Shown: positions 1 to 8,976, counted from the first letter of the stretch. The stretch is 64,000 bases of DNA from Westiellopsis prolifica IICB1 (GCF_004323185.1 NZ_NAPS01000002.1:1578477-1642476); one strand, 5' to 3'. Notes: generated by a model from the sequence alone, not told the origin. Made by a program: numbers and translations.

Positions 1-1130
1 TCGAGCTTAGATTCTTCGTACCATGTAGGATTTTTTCCAAAACCTTCTTTTGCGCGATCGCCTACTAAATACTTACGAACAGAAGCTTCCGAAAAGTAAG
101 TTTCTCTGGGTAATTCTTCTACACGTATAATCGCAGATCGACGTTCTCCTCCATCCCGTATCAAGTAAGGATGGGTTTCAAACATGGGAGGATAACGACG
201 ACTGGGACGATTAGGAACATCCTGACCACTACGACGTTGGTTGAAGAGTATTGCTAATTTTGTTGTCAGTTCATTAAAGCTTTTGCGACTTTGGAATACT
301 TCTAATTTTTCTGCGTCATTTTTTGGATAACCAAAGTAAGCTTGAACTATGGGTTTGTTATATTCCCGACAATACCAATCAAACCATAATGTATTTTCAA
401 TAGGTTCTCTGAGCAACCCAAACTGTAGTTCTAATAGTCTAAATTTCTCTCCTACAGCACAAGAATTAGCTGTTAAAGTTTCTTCTGTGTAGCGTTTTTC
501 AATTGCATCAGCTAAATCATTAATATAAGCTGCTGGACAAAATGCCAGAATATTGCCACCTGTAGAATAAATTATTAATTCTGGAATTAGTACATCAGAA
601 AGTTTGTATTGATGAGTTTCTTCATCGTGGTTGTATTTTTCAGAAAAATTTTTATCTAACCATTGTCTAATCTCATTACATTGAGCTTGATAAAGGTTAT
701 TTTCTTCAGGTCGATAAGTTATATTAAAAAAGGCAGGTAAATCTATGAGGTTTATGCGATCTAATAAAGCAGATGCACCACGAATATCTTGAATTTTAGC
801 TGCTTCAAATACATATTGCTTAATCTTAGTTGCGCCACCATAAACTAAGCCAATGCAAGTCTTTTGGTTCCATAATTCAGGATAATTATTTTTTAATTCA
901 TCAAGGGTTTTGGGAAAATAACCTTCAGGAATGCTTTGCAGTTGTTTAACTTGCTCAACAAGGGATTTGGTTACTTCTGGTACTTCTTTTCCTTCATTCA
1001 GAGCCTGTCGCATTTGCTGTAACATGCTCAAAGGAAACTCAGGTTGCTTTTTGTCTCCCCAAGCTAAACACCAGCAAATAGCTGTTGTGATGCTATTGGG
1101 ATTGTTGACTTGTAATGTAGCTTTAGTCAT
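1..1130 (-). CDS. CRISPR-associated Cas10/Cmr2-family protein, N-terminal part (cut by window edge)
   Basis: The minus strand is open from an ATG at 1128-1130 to the window edge, about 376 codons, so the 3' end is missing. Recognisable blocks are a GLVYGGATKIKQ segment, then KIQDIRGASALLDRIN, then a short hydrophobic strand ending in YSTGGNILAFCPA. These match the first palm-like region of type III Cas10/Cmr2 proteins, where the ring-nucleotide cyclase GGDD motif is expected further downstream. No N-terminal HD nuclease motif is visible. In that family the protein is the large subunit of a type III RNA-guided effector and makes cyclic oligoadenylate on target recognition. Other cmr/csm genes would lie to the left, outside the window. 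Family call from motif recall only; the subtype (III-B) is less sure than the family. Confidence 0.68.
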   Translation of the reverse strand, partial: MTKATLQVNNPNSITTAICWCLAWGDKKQPEFPLSMLQQMRQALNEGKEVPEVTKSLVEQVKQLQSIPEGYFPKTLDELKNNYPELWNQKTCIGLVYGGATKIKQYVFEAAKIQDIRGASALLDRINLIDLPAFFNITYRPEENNLYQAQCNEIRQWLDKNFSEKYNHDEETHQYKLSDVLIPELIIYSTGGNILAFCPAAYINDLADAIEKRYTEETLTANSCAVGEKFRLLELQFGLLREPIENTLWFDWYCREYNKPIVQAYFGYPKNDAEKLEVFQSRKSFNELTTKLAILFNQRRSGQDVPNRPSRRYPPMFETHPYLIRDGGERRSAIIRVEELPRETYFSEASVRKYLVGDRAKEGFGKNPTWYEESKL

Positions 1131-1133
1131 CCG

Positions 1134-1166
1134 ATTTAGGATTTAGGATTTAGGATTTAGGATTTT
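1134..1166. repeat. Heptanucleotide short tandem repeat (GATTTAG)n
   Basis: Four to five copies of a 7-bp GATTTAG unit lie directly upstream of the Cas10-like gene. The same unit recurs at 7755-7786, 18370-18400, 22998-23085 and 60281-60384. Such repeats are typical of Nostoc-like genomes. Confidence 0.8.
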
Positions 1167-1479
1167 AGAAAACGGAATTGATTCTCAGGATTTATTCGCT
1201 TTCTTGTACCCTGCTCAGAATTATCAGTCAATAATTGTCTAAGTCTTAAGCTACAGGGCTTCAGTGTCTTTAGACCTGAATCTTTGACTACACTTTATAG
1301 TAGTTTTACTGAACGTATCAAATTATAGTCTACGCTCGGAATTAGACTTTTCCACATCCTAGCCAAAATACCAGAAACTCCACTGATTATGTAAAAAGTT
1401 ACAAAATATTTGTTCAGTATAAAAGTTTGCAATGCAAATATATAGCAATCCTAAATCATTTGTGAGAGGCAAGATTCCC
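1167..1479. other. Intergenic region without a recognised gene
   Basis: No convincing reading frame here. A block at about 1185-1240 resembles the block at 60385-60440, so the heptad repeat and its neighbour look like one dispersed composite repeat. The promoter of the Cas10-like gene must lie in this stretch or just left of it, but no clear -35/-10 pair was found. Confidence 0.5.
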
Positions 1480-1540
1480 CAATACTGCTCGGATAAGACA
1501 AATCAATTGACATTTAAATCCACCAGAGACGCGATATATT
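1480..1540. mobile_element. Half copy of the CAATAC-ended MITE
   Basis: It starts with CAATACTGCTCGGATAAGAC, the same end as the intact elements at 23604-23716 and 59539-59653, and continues with the shared interior up to the GACGCGATATAT core. After that the sequence departs, and no right terminal repeat is found, so this is a truncated copy. Confidence 0.65.
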
Positions 1541-1589
1541 AGCCTCCCGTTGTCACACCTGACGTATGATTACGAACATCGCCAGGTAT

Positions 1590-1657
1590 TGTAAAAATTG
1601 GGATGCTTGCGGGCGAGTTGGTTGTTTAGTCTGATAATATTTATCGAACTCAGGTTA
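1590..1657. repeat. Right half of fold-back repeat family 2
   Basis: The stretch from GCGGGCGAGTTG through TATTTATCGAACTCAGGTTAA closely matches 45755-45803, in the same orientation. Its last bases provide the TAA stop of the ABC transporter gene on the minus strand. Confidence 0.6.
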
Positions 1658-3406
1658 ATACAGCAATTCCTGAACTTGATGCTGACTCCACAAAGTTCTA
1701 TAAAGACCCGGTTGTTGTAATAATTCTGCTTGTGTACCTGTCTGGATAATTTTACCTCTATCCATGACAAAAATGCGATCCGCAACAGCCGCAGCTGAAA
1801 GTTGGTGAGTGATAAAAATCACAGTTTTACGTTTCGTCCCACCAGAAAGATTGTTCAATATTGCTGTAGCCGTTTGATTGTCAACGCTAGAGAGGGAATC
1901 ATCTAATATTAAAACAGGGGCATTAACTAGCATTGCCCTTGCTAAAGCTGTACGTTGGCGTTGACCACCAGAAAGGGTTATACCGCGTTCACCAACTATA
2001 GTTTCGTATTGCTGGGGGAAATTTAAGATTTCCGGGTGAATTTGGGCATTTTTGGCAGATGATTCGACTTCTTGCTGTTCTGCTAAAGGATCACCGTAGC
2101 GGATGTTATTTTTGACGGTGGTGCTAAAGAGAAAGCTATCTTGGGGTACATAGGCGATCGCACTGCGTAAGTCTGTTAGGGCGATTTTAGTAATATCTAT
2201 TCCATCTAAAAATAACTGTCCTTCGTCAATATCCAACAGGCGAGGTAAAGCATTAGCCAAAGTTGATTTCCCTGAACCAATACCCCCAACAATTGCGACT
2301 GTCTCTCCTGGGTCGATACTAAAGCTAACTCTATCTAAAGCGCGAGTGGAAGCACCAGGATAAATGTAACAAAGGTTTTTTGCTGTCAATCGTCCTTGTA
2401 CTTGCTCTGTCGGTAAATGAATTGCATCTGGTTCATCTTTAATTTTGGCTGTGACAGTCAAAATTGACTCGACGCGATCAATACTCACTTCACCTCGTTG
2501 GTAAGTGGTGATTGTAAATCCTAACAAAGCAGTGGGAAAAACTAAACGTTCTACATACAACAGCAGGGCGACAAAGCTACCAACATCGAGAGTTCCGGCG
2601 GCGATCCGTGTTGCTCCCAACAAGATGATCACCAGTGAGCTAACATTGGCTACTCCACCAATTAAGGGAAACAGTGTATTTCGGCTTTTTGCGAGTTTGA
2701 GGTTAGCTCCCAATAATTGCTGATTTTTCTGAGCAAAAGCACGCCGTTCGTTTTCTTCTTGGGCATAAATTTTAATTAAGGAGATACCACTGATATCCTC
2801 TTGAATCAAATCGCTGATGTCAGAGAGTTGATTCTGCACTGCTAACTGCTCATTGCGGAGGCGATCGCTAAACAGACGCACAAAATACAACATTAAAGGG
2901 TAGACTGCTAACGCTGCCAATGTCATGTCTACACTAATTGAGAGCATGACTGGTAATGTCAAAAGGTAAGCAAAAAAGGTATTTGCCAGACTCAATACTG
3001 CAAAACCTAATAATCGCCTGACATTATCTACATCACTAGTAGCGCGACTAATCAAGTCCCCAGCAGTGTTGGTAGTAAAATAGGATGGCTCTAGCTTGAG
3101 TAAGTGTTCAAAAATTCGTTGTTTCAGTTCAAATTCGACTTGACGCCCAATACCAAATATCCAAATGCGCGACGCCATGCGAATAAACCACATTGCTGAA
3201 GTCAGGAGGATAATTGGTAGTACGTAACTGAATAATTGATTGAAGCTAAATGTGGCTGAGAGTTTGTCAACTGCTGAACGAATCAATAAAGGAATGTAAA
3301 CACCTAGTCCATTGACAGTCAATAGAGCCACAACACCAAAAGTTGCTTCCCGCCAGTGGGGACGCAGGTAAGTAGCAAGTACAGCAAGGCGTCGTGTTTG
3401 TGCCAT
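1655..3406 (-). CDS. ABC transporter, fused permease and ATPase (MsbA/multidrug exporter type)
   Basis: 583 residues, the usual length of a half-transporter that works as a dimer in the inner membrane. The first 300 residues hold about six membrane segments. The nucleotide-binding domain follows: Walker A GGIGSGKST near residue 370, signature LSGGQRQR, Walker B VLILDDSLSSVD, and the switch histidine in FITHQ. The family exports lipids, drugs or peptides by ATP hydrolysis; the substrate cannot be told from sequence. The ATG start gives the normal N-terminus of the family. The stop codon lies inside a dispersed repeat, so the last codons may have been set by repeat insertion. A conserved membrane protein gene lies 73 bp upstream on the same strand and could be co-transcribed. 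Confidence 0.9.
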   Translation of the reverse strand: MAQTRRLAVLATYLRPHWREATFGVVALLTVNGLGVYIPLLIRSAVDKLSATFSFNQLFSYVLPIILLTSAMWFIRMASRIWIFGIGRQVEFELKQRIFEHLLKLEPSYFTTNTAGDLISRATSDVDNVRRLLGFAVLSLANTFFAYLLTLPVMLSISVDMTLAALAVYPLMLYFVRLFSDRLRNEQLAVQNQLSDISDLIQEDISGISLIKIYAQEENERRAFAQKNQQLLGANLKLAKSRNTLFPLIGGVANVSSLVIILLGATRIAAGTLDVGSFVALLLYVERLVFPTALLGFTITTYQRGEVSIDRVESILTVTAKIKDEPDAIHLPTEQVQGRLTAKNLCYIYPGASTRALDRVSFSIDPGETVAIVGGIGSGKSTLANALPRLLDIDEGQLFLDGIDITKIALTDLRSAIAYVPQDSFLFSTTVKNNIRYGDPLAEQQEVESSAKNAQIHPEILNFPQQYETIVGERGITLSGGQRQRTALARAMLVNAPVLILDDSLSSVDNQTATAILNNLSGGTKRKTVIFITHQLSAAAVADRIFVMDRGKIIQTGTQAELLQQPGLYRTLWSQHQVQELLY

Positions 3407-3479
3407 TCCAGCAAATTAAATAAGGCCACTCAGCTACAAATGTAGCATTGTGGCCTCTCGAATTACAGTTTTGTTTGCT

Positions 3480-4130
3480 TTATCGTTGACCACCACGTAG
3501 GAAAAAGTAAATCTGGTTGAGATAACTTTCCCAAACTCGTGTTGTCAACGCCAATGTGTCCGCACTGGGTACAAAGTCTTCCAATTGCAACCCACGTCTG
3601 CGAACTTCAGTTGGAGTTTGTAACAGATATGGATTTAATTGTGCCTGTGAAAGAATGCGATCGCCGACTACATCTGACACGTTTGCTACAGTAGAGTTTT
3701 GTTTAAATGCCACTAATGTCCCAGATGTGGGTGCAGACAGAGCAATATCAGGATTAGCAAATCTGGCGATGGGCGATTGAACTAAAAAATAGGCAACTGC
3801 TGGCGTACTAGCCAACAATAAAATCGTTAACCCCACAGCGACATATGTTCCTCCTGGTTTTCCAATCGCACCATCTTTTAAACTCTGGGCGGCAAAAATC
3901 ATTAATAAAATTGATGCTCCCAAAGGTTTGAGCGGAAAAGACACTACTCTCCACAAAGAAGCAATGGCTGGTTCTGTAGGATTAACAAACGACAGAAGTA
4001 CAACAGCAGCCAAAATTACTAAAAATAATCGCCCGACAAAAGTTCCTTTCGGATAAAATCTTTGGAACAAAGACACAAGAACCGCTAAAAGAAGCAGCCA
4101 AAGAAGAACCCGGCTTAGAAGTACAAACAT
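3480..4130 (-). CDS. Conserved membrane protein of unknown function
   Basis: 216 residues with four hydrophobic stretches near residues 4-24, 32-50, 66-84 and 97-118, followed by a soluble C-terminal third of about 95 residues. It lies just upstream of the ABC exporter gene, on the same strand. The N-terminus resembles the membrane region I recall in some cyanobacterial YdcF/DUF218-type proteins, but the DUF218 domain itself is absent, so that link is weak. No catalytic motif was seen. Location is likely the plasma or thylakoid membrane. Function unknown. Confidence 0.7.
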   Translation of the reverse strand: MFVLLSRVLLWLLLLAVLVSLFQRFYPKGTFVGRLFLVILAAVVLLSFVNPTEPAIASLWRVVSFPLKPLGASILLMIFAAQSLKDGAIGKPGGTYVAVGLTILLLASTPAVAYFLVQSPIARFANPDIALSAPTSGTLVAFKQNSTVANVSDVVGDRILSQAQLNPYLLQTPTEVRRRGLQLEDFVPSADTLALTTRVWESYLNQIYFFLRGGQR

Positions 4131-4431
4131 AAATGAACTCTCAAATCTTCTGGTGCAGTCAGCCTAGCAGTTTTGGGAATTTGAGTTATTCTACAGTCAA
4201 ATAGAAGTGTTGCACTTTTATCTGGCCAAAAATTACTCATGATGTCACTCCCTTTGGGCAGAGAAAAATCTCCGCATTGGGGGGTGACTCCCCCTCACAC
4301 AAAGACCACCGTCGTAGTGATTTTAGAGCAATTTTTTTCAACTGACCGCAGTTTTTGTAATTTTCCAGATCAGTATTGAGATTTAGGTAGATTAGTTTAA
4401 TTTCAGTAGTCATTTCAGCAAAAGGAAAATT
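4131..4431. other. Divergent intergenic region
   Basis: A 301-bp gap between two divergently read genes, so it should hold both promoters. A short hairpin of GGGGG and CCCCC around a TGACT loop lies near 4278-4294. No RNA family could be assigned. Confidence 0.4.
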
Positions 4432-5430
4432 ATGTCACCTGTAAAGCGTACGATCTTGGTAACGGGAGGGGCTGGATATATCGGTTCTCATGCCGTACTT
4501 GCCTTATTACAGGCTGGTTATGAAGTAATAATTCTTGATAATCTCGTATACGGACACCGAGATTTAGTAGAAAAAGTTTTACAAGCGGAACTCATAGTTG
4601 GTGATACAAGCGATCGCCCTTTGTTAGATAAGTTATTTCAAAGCTATGACATTGCAGCAGTCATGCATTTTTCTGCCTATGCTTATGTAGGAGAATCGGT
4701 TACGAATCCTGCCAAGTACTATCGCAATAATGTTTTGGGAACTCTCACTTTACTAGAAGCGATGTTAGAAGCTTCTGTAAAGAAATTTGTATTTTCTTCT
4801 ACTTGTGCAACCTATGGAGTTCCACAGACAATACCAATTCCCGAAAACCATCCTCAAGATCCGATTAATCCCTATGGTTTTACCAAGCTGATTGTAGAGA
4901 GGATGCTATCTGATTTTGGTCACGCCTATGATTTTAAATCAGTTATTTTCCGCTATTTTAATGCTGCTGGCGCTGATCCTAGTGGCAAGTTAGGAGAAGA
5001 CCATAATCCGGAAACCCATTTAATTCCTTTAGTACTACAAACAGCTTTGGGTAAACGCGAATCAATTTCTGTTTTTGGTACCGATTATCCCACAGCCGAT
5101 GGAACTTGTATAAGAGACTATATTCACGTCAGTGATTTAGCAAATGCTCATGTTTTAGGCTTGGAATATTTATTAAGAGGTGGTGACAGCGAAATTTTCA
5201 ATTTAGGAAATGGTAGCGGTTTCTCTGTCAAAGAAGTCATTGAGGCAGCTAAGTCGATAACAGGTTGTGATATTAAAGTTGTAGAATGCGATCGCCGCCC
5301 TGGTGATCCACCTGCTTTGATAGGCAGTAGCGACAAAGCCAGAAAAATCTTAAACTGGCAACCACAATATTCATCCCTAGAACAAATTATCACCCACGCT
5401 TGGCAGTGGCATAACCAGAGACACAAGTGA
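4432..5430 (+). CDS. galE: UDP-glucose 4-epimerase
   Basis: 332 residues. This short-chain dehydrogenase/reductase enzyme interconverts UDP-glucose and UDP-galactose with bound NAD, feeding polysaccharide and galactolipid synthesis in the cytoplasm. The NAD-binding TGGAGYIGSH lies at residues 11-20. SSTCATYG is at 122-129, and the catalytic YxxxK is Tyr148 and Lys152 in YGFTK. The length is usual for GalE, and the C-terminal sugar-binding part is intact (RDYIHVSDLA is present). ATG start after an AAAGGAAAAT ribosome site. The gene stands alone and is followed directly by a G-rich fold-back repeat. Confidence 0.95.
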   Translation: MSPVKRTILVTGGAGYIGSHAVLALLQAGYEVIILDNLVYGHRDLVEKVLQAELIVGDTSDRPLLDKLFQSYDIAAVMHFSAYAYVGESVTNPAKYYRNNVLGTLTLLEAMLEASVKKFVFSSTCATYGVPQTIPIPENHPQDPINPYGFTKLIVERMLSDFGHAYDFKSVIFRYFNAAGADPSGKLGEDHNPETHLIPLVLQTALGKRESISVFGTDYPTADGTCIRDYIHVSDLANAHVLGLEYLLRGGDSEIFNLGNGSGFSVKEVIEAAKSITGCDIKVVECDRRPGDPPALIGSSDKARKILNWQPQYSSLEQIITHAWQWHNQRHK

Positions 5431-5640
5431 ACGGGAATTGGGGATTGGGGAAGGTAGGGGTCCCCTTTGGGGATAAGGGGCAGGTGGGGTCCCCTCTGGG
5501 GATAAGGGGTAACGGGGATCGGGAATTGGGGAGAAGGGAGAAGGGAGCAGGGAGCGTGGTAAGAGACTTGTTAAATAATTACCCCTTGTCCTCCTTGTCT
5601 CCTTTGTCCCCCGATCTCCTTTCCCCGATCCCTAATCCTT
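5431..5640. repeat. G-run/C-run fold-back repeat, copy 1
   Basis: A G-rich arm of GGGGATTGGGGA-like units (5432-5555) leads to the core AAGAGACTTGTTAAATAATT (5561-5580), then a C-rich arm (5581-5635) ending near the stop of the next gene. The arms can pair, so the transcript could act as a bidirectional terminator between galE and the convergent gene. The same design recurs at least seven more times in the window. Confidence 0.75.
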
Positions 5641-6222
5641 ATTGACTCGCTGTAGCACAAACAACAACATACCCATGCTAAAAAAACCTAATGCTGCGAT
5701 CGCCCAAATGGGTATTGCTTGTTCTGGTTTTTCACTAATATTTTGATTGACGTTTTTCACAACTTGTGCATTTTGTTGTGTCTGTCCTACTCCAACCGCG
5801 ACAGTAACTCTATACTTCAGCTTAAACGGTTTAAATTTTGAACCTGCTGTTGGTTTTCCAACTAGCAGCAGTTGATAACTACCTGGTCTGGGAAAGCTAA
5901 TTTCTGCCCCAGGTATTCCTTTATAGCGTTCTGCCGATACTGATTTTAAACTTGGCTCCAGTAGGGGCGGTTCTCCAGAAGCATGTGGTTCGGCATAAAT
6001 CAGCAATTGACAATCACACTGAGCTAGTGGAATCACCTTACCACCTTTGCGCGTCAGAGCAAACCAGGCTCTTGTGGCTTCTCCAGCACGAGGAGTATCA
6101 TTTGGTTCGATGTGTAGAGTTGCACCTACGTCTGCTGTTGTTTTGACTTTGTGAGCAAAGGCAGGTTGAATTCCTGAAATAAAATTAACAAAAATAAACA
6201 ATAATAATAAGTAATTAGACAT
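5632..6222 (-). CDS. Secreted, C-terminally membrane-anchored protein of unknown function
   Basis: 196 residues. Residues 1-23 form a signal peptide ending in QPAFA before HK. The middle is an extracytoplasmic beta-rich domain with a CDC motif near residue 65. A single hydrophobic segment near residues 172-190 followed by RVNKD anchors the C-terminus. The layout suggests a periplasmic domain tethered to the plasma membrane. The region from APRAGEAT through SYQLLLVG recalls small periplasmic metal-handling proteins, but no conserved metal ligand set was seen, so no function is claimed. Confidence 0.7.
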   Translation of the reverse strand: MSNYLLLLFIFVNFISGIQPAFAHKVKTTADVGATLHIEPNDTPRAGEATRAWFALTRKGGKVIPLAQCDCQLLIYAEPHASGEPPLLEPSLKSVSAERYKGIPGAEISFPRPGSYQLLLVGKPTAGSKFKPFKLKYRVTVAVGVGQTQQNAQVVKNVNQNISEKPEQAIPIWAIAALGFFSMGMLLFVLQRVNKD

Positions 6223-6235
6223 GACTTAGCGAAAA

Positions 6236-6350
6236 ACAGCAAGAAGCCCGTAGCTCATAGCAAAAGTCGCCTGAAGACAACTTCATAAAACAAATAGTCT
6301 GCTTAAGATTTCAATCGCAGGCGGGACAGAAGCATCCCAATTTTTTCAAT
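6236..6350. repeat. Partial copy of fold-back repeat family 2
   Basis: The run from AGCTCATAGCAAAAGTCG to CAATCGCAGGCGGGA matches the interior of the full element at 45597-45805. The outer ends are missing. Confidence 0.55.
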
Positions 6351-6382
6351 ATACCGCTAAGGATTTACCTTAATGCTGGGGT

Positions 6383-6444
6383 CCCCTACACCCTTATACC
6401 CCTATTCTCCTACACCCTTATACCCCTATTCCCCTACACCCCTA
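6383..6444. repeat. 24-bp tandem repeat, about 2.5 copies
   Basis: TACACCCTTATACCCCTATT recurs with a period of 24 bp starting at 6387, 6411 and 6435. It lies immediately downstream of ftsW. A related inverse G-rich run occurs at 51215-51248. Confidence 0.7.
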
Positions 6445-6445
6445 G

Positions 6446-7615
6446 TTACGGTTTATTTCTCCGTCTTCTTCGTAAAGGTATCACGTCTGCTTCACTACTT
6501 TCCCTGGCTACCCTAATTAACAATCCAGCTGCTAGTAAAGTGGCAATCATCGAATTACCACCATAACTAAACATCGGTAATGGTAAACCAGTGGTTGGTA
6601 AAGCGCCTGTGGCAACACCAATGTGAAGTAATGATTGTCCTACCATCAAAATTGTTACACCGATCGCCACTAATCGATGTATGGGATGAGTCGTTTTCAG
6701 GGCAACTATTAACCCTAAGGTTGCAAATAAACCCAACATTAGTAGCAGCACCATACTACCGACAAAACCAAATTCTTCAGCAAATACAGCAAAGATAAAA
6801 TCTGTGTCCTGAATTGGCAAATAAAATAATTTTTGTTGAGAAAGTCCAAAACCAGCGCCCCAATTACCACCAGAACCCACTGCGAGTAAACTTTGAACTA
6901 GTTGATAACCATCTCCAGTGGCGTCAGCCCAAGGATTAAGGAAGGACATCACACGTTTACGCTGATACTCTTTAATACTAATACTCAGTAATGCCAACAA
7001 GAATCCCCCAACTGCTGTTGCTCCCAAATATCTATAAGGTAAGCCAGCAGCTAAAGCAATTAACCAAATAGTCATCCCACATAGTGCAGTTGTACTCAAG
7101 TTGGGTTGCGCCAATATCCCTAAAATCACAAGACCGAAAATACCCAACCAAGTCAAACGAACACGCCAACTCAGTTGTTCCCATTGTCCAAAAACCCTAG
7201 CACTTTGCAACACCAAAAAGGGTTTAATCAATTCAGAAGGTTGAATAGGAATTGGCCCTAAAGCAATCCAACGAGATGCATCAAAAGCTTTTTTTCCCAA
7301 TCCTGGTACAAGGGTGAGAAAAATTAACCCTAGTAGCAGGAAAATAAACCAATGGGATACCCCGACAACTTTACGTAAGGGTAAGTTCACAACAATGTTG
7401 AACAGTATTAAAGCAACTAATACCCAAACAAGTTGACGTTTGAAGTAATACAATCCATCATCCTGACGAACATCAGCAACAGGATAAGACGCTGAAAACA
7501 ACATGATTAAGCCTACGAACAGCCAAACCAGTGTCAACCAACGTAACAAACGTGCCTCTAATGCCCACTCAGACACTGAGTCATCAAATAATGGAATTAA
7601 ACGGCGTAGATTCAC
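6446..7615 (-). CDS. ftsW: Cell division/shape SEDS protein (FtsW/RodA family)
   Basis: 389 residues with about ten membrane segments, typical of SEDS glycosyltransferases that polymerise lipid II into septal peptidoglycan together with a class B PBP. The conserved GLGLSQQKLFYLPIQDTDFIFA-type loop and the late PTTGLPLPMFSYGGNS motif (near residues 340-356) are the family hallmarks and are both intact. A basic tail RRRRRNKP ends the protein. FtsW is preferred over RodA because of the cyanobacterial PTTGLPLPMFSYGG context and a short N-terminal cytoplasmic region, but the two are hard to separate by eye. The gene stands alone on the minus strand. Confidence 0.85.
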   Translation of the reverse strand: MNLRRLIPLFDDSVSEWALEARLLRWLTLVWLFVGLIMLFSASYPVADVRQDDGLYYFKRQLVWVLVALILFNIVVNLPLRKVVGVSHWFIFLLLGLIFLTLVPGLGKKAFDASRWIALGPIPIQPSELIKPFLVLQSARVFGQWEQLSWRVRLTWLGIFGLVILGILAQPNLSTTALCGMTIWLIALAAGLPYRYLGATAVGGFLLALLSISIKEYQRKRVMSFLNPWADATGDGYQLVQSLLAVGSGGNWGAGFGLSQQKLFYLPIQDTDFIFAVFAEEFGFVGSMVLLLMLGLFATLGLIVALKTTHPIHRLVAIGVTILMVGQSLLHIGVATGALPTTGLPLPMFSYGGNSMIATLLAAGLLIRVARESSEADVIPLRRRRRNKP

Positions 7616-7925
7616 GACTTCGATATTTTTAAATAATGTAATTATTTTATAGGTCGAAATCTTGGGACGATGTATCTAAATCAAAACGCCGAGTGTACAG
7701 ATTCGTCCGTGCAGATGGACTATGTGTAGCGCCGAATTCTATTCGTCATACCATTTTGGATTTTAGATTTTAGATTTTGGATTGGGAAATTCTTTGTGCA
7801 TAAGAGTTCTATGAATCTATCTGTCGCATTCTTTTTTAAATAGGTGTCAGGTATTTGTGCCAAATCTGATGCTCCCAACACAGAAACACGGTTGTTGATG
7901 TATAGCAGGATTTTAAGAAAAGCAA
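7616..7925. other. Intergenic region with heptad repeats
   Basis: Contains the heptad repeat GATTTTA/GATTTTG at 7755-7786. It lies between the ftsW start and the end of the apcC transcript and must include the ftsW promoter. No gene is visible. Confidence 0.5.
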
Positions 7926-7950
7926 TAAAAAAGAGGTCTATTTGACCCCT
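7926..7950 (-). terminator. Intrinsic terminator after apcC
   Basis: On the minus strand AGGGGTC and GACCTCT pair around an AAATA loop (one G-U pair), followed by a run of T (7926-7931 as A on the plus strand). It lies about 50 bp after the apcC stop. Confidence 0.7.
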
Positions 7951-7998
7951 TCACAACTCCCTACAATCAATCAATAATTTGGTCAATTAGGAATTAAA

Positions 7999-8202
7999 TT
8001 AAGCTAAACCTGTATTTGTACCTTGTTTGCCAGTAGCTAATTCTACTTTAACAATTTTGCCACCCATTTTTTGAATACGTTGCTGTTCGCGGAACCAGTT
8101 TTCATAAGGAACTAGCTTGGTAAAGTAAGTGTTTTGCAACTCCCGTTGGGTGCGAATTCTAGTTTGGCTGGGAACGCAAGCAGTAATTTTAAACATTCTC
8201 AT
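7999..8202 (-). CDS. apcC: Phycobilisome core small linker (LC 7.8)
   Basis: 67 residues, the normal size. This CpcD-type linker caps the allophycocyanin trimer discs of the phycobilisome core on the thylakoid surface. The sequence MRMFKITACVPSQTRIRTQR and the later YFTKLVPYENWFREQQRI are characteristic. It is the last gene of apcA-apcB-apcC, 220 bp after apcB, and is followed by a clear terminator. Because it is small it is easily missed, but the family match is unambiguous. Confidence 0.95.
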   Translation of the reverse strand: MRMFKITACVPSQTRIRTQRELQNTYFTKLVPYENWFREQQRIQKMGGKIVKVELATGKQGTNTGLA

Positions 8203-8422
8203 GGTGTTAAATCTCCAGTAGCAAAGGTGAAAACTTTTTTATTTCAAAATTCTGAGTGCAAAACAATGCTTTATTTACTCCAAGTCTGGAAATCAAGCGT
8301 CAATACCAGACCTTTAACACTCATCATTCATCAGTTTAGCTTGATAAGCGATTAAACGTCTTAGCACTCACGATCGATCTCCAGACCTTACTGCACCTAA
8401 ACCATTAAGCGCAAACTAGCTT

Positions 8423-8911
8423 CTAGCTTAAGCCAGAGCTGATGTAGTCTAAGTAAACACCCATTTCTTTACCAGCGTCTGGACCAACCAAGCTAGCAGT
8501 TACTTCTTTGATTGATTGGATAGCTTGTACGGTAGCACCGATGGGTACACCCAAAGAGTTGTAGGTTTCTTTCAAACCATTCAATACGCGCTCGTCAAGA
8601 ATGGAAGGATCGCCAGCTAACATAGCGTAGGTAGCATAACGCAGGTAGTAATCCAAGTCACGGATACAAGCTGCGTAGCGGCGGGTGGTGTACATGTTAC
8701 CACCGGGGCGGGTGATATCAGAGTACAACAAAGACTTAGCTACAGCTTCTTTAACGATCGCAGCAGCATTAGCAGCGATGGTGCTAGCAGCACGCACACG
8801 TAGTTCACCAGTGGAGAAATAGCCTTTGAGCTTTTCTAGAGCTGCGGTGTCGAGGTACTTACCTTGAACGTCTGCAGAATTAATGACAGCGGTAATAGCG
8901 TCTTGAGCCAT
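8423..8911 (-). CDS. apcB: Allophycocyanin beta subunit
   Basis: 162 residues. This core phycobiliprotein passes excitation energy from the rods towards photosystem II. The phycocyanobilin-binding cysteine is Cys82 in [12 protein letters not shown], and Asn72 in PGGNMY is the position methylated in this family. It is 65 bp downstream of apcA and surely co-transcribed with it. Length and all globin-like helices are complete. Confidence 0.97.
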   Translation of the reverse strand: MAQDAITAVINSADVQGKYLDTAALEKLKGYFSTGELRVRAASTIAANAAAIVKEAVAKSLLYSDITRPGGNMYTTRRYAACIRDLDYYLRYATYAMLAGDPSILDERVLNGLKETYNSLGVPIGATVQAIQSIKEVTASLVGPDAGKEMGVYLDYISSGLS

Positions 8912-8976
8912 GTTGTTAATTCCTTATTTCCAACGTTATTGCAATACTTCTGTTTGAGTAGGCAAACAGCTTTAAC

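Noticed and set aside
4259..4340. Possible Yfr1-like small RNA (CTCCCCCTCACACAAAGACC)
   Set aside because: The short resemblance to the Yfr1 core does not extend to the expected flanking stems and T-run; kept only as an unassigned hairpin.
5427..5645. Open frame through the G-rich repeat after galE
   Set aside because: The frame consists of translated repeat units (GWG/GDK-type runs) and has no relation to a protein family; it is explained by the fold-back repeat.
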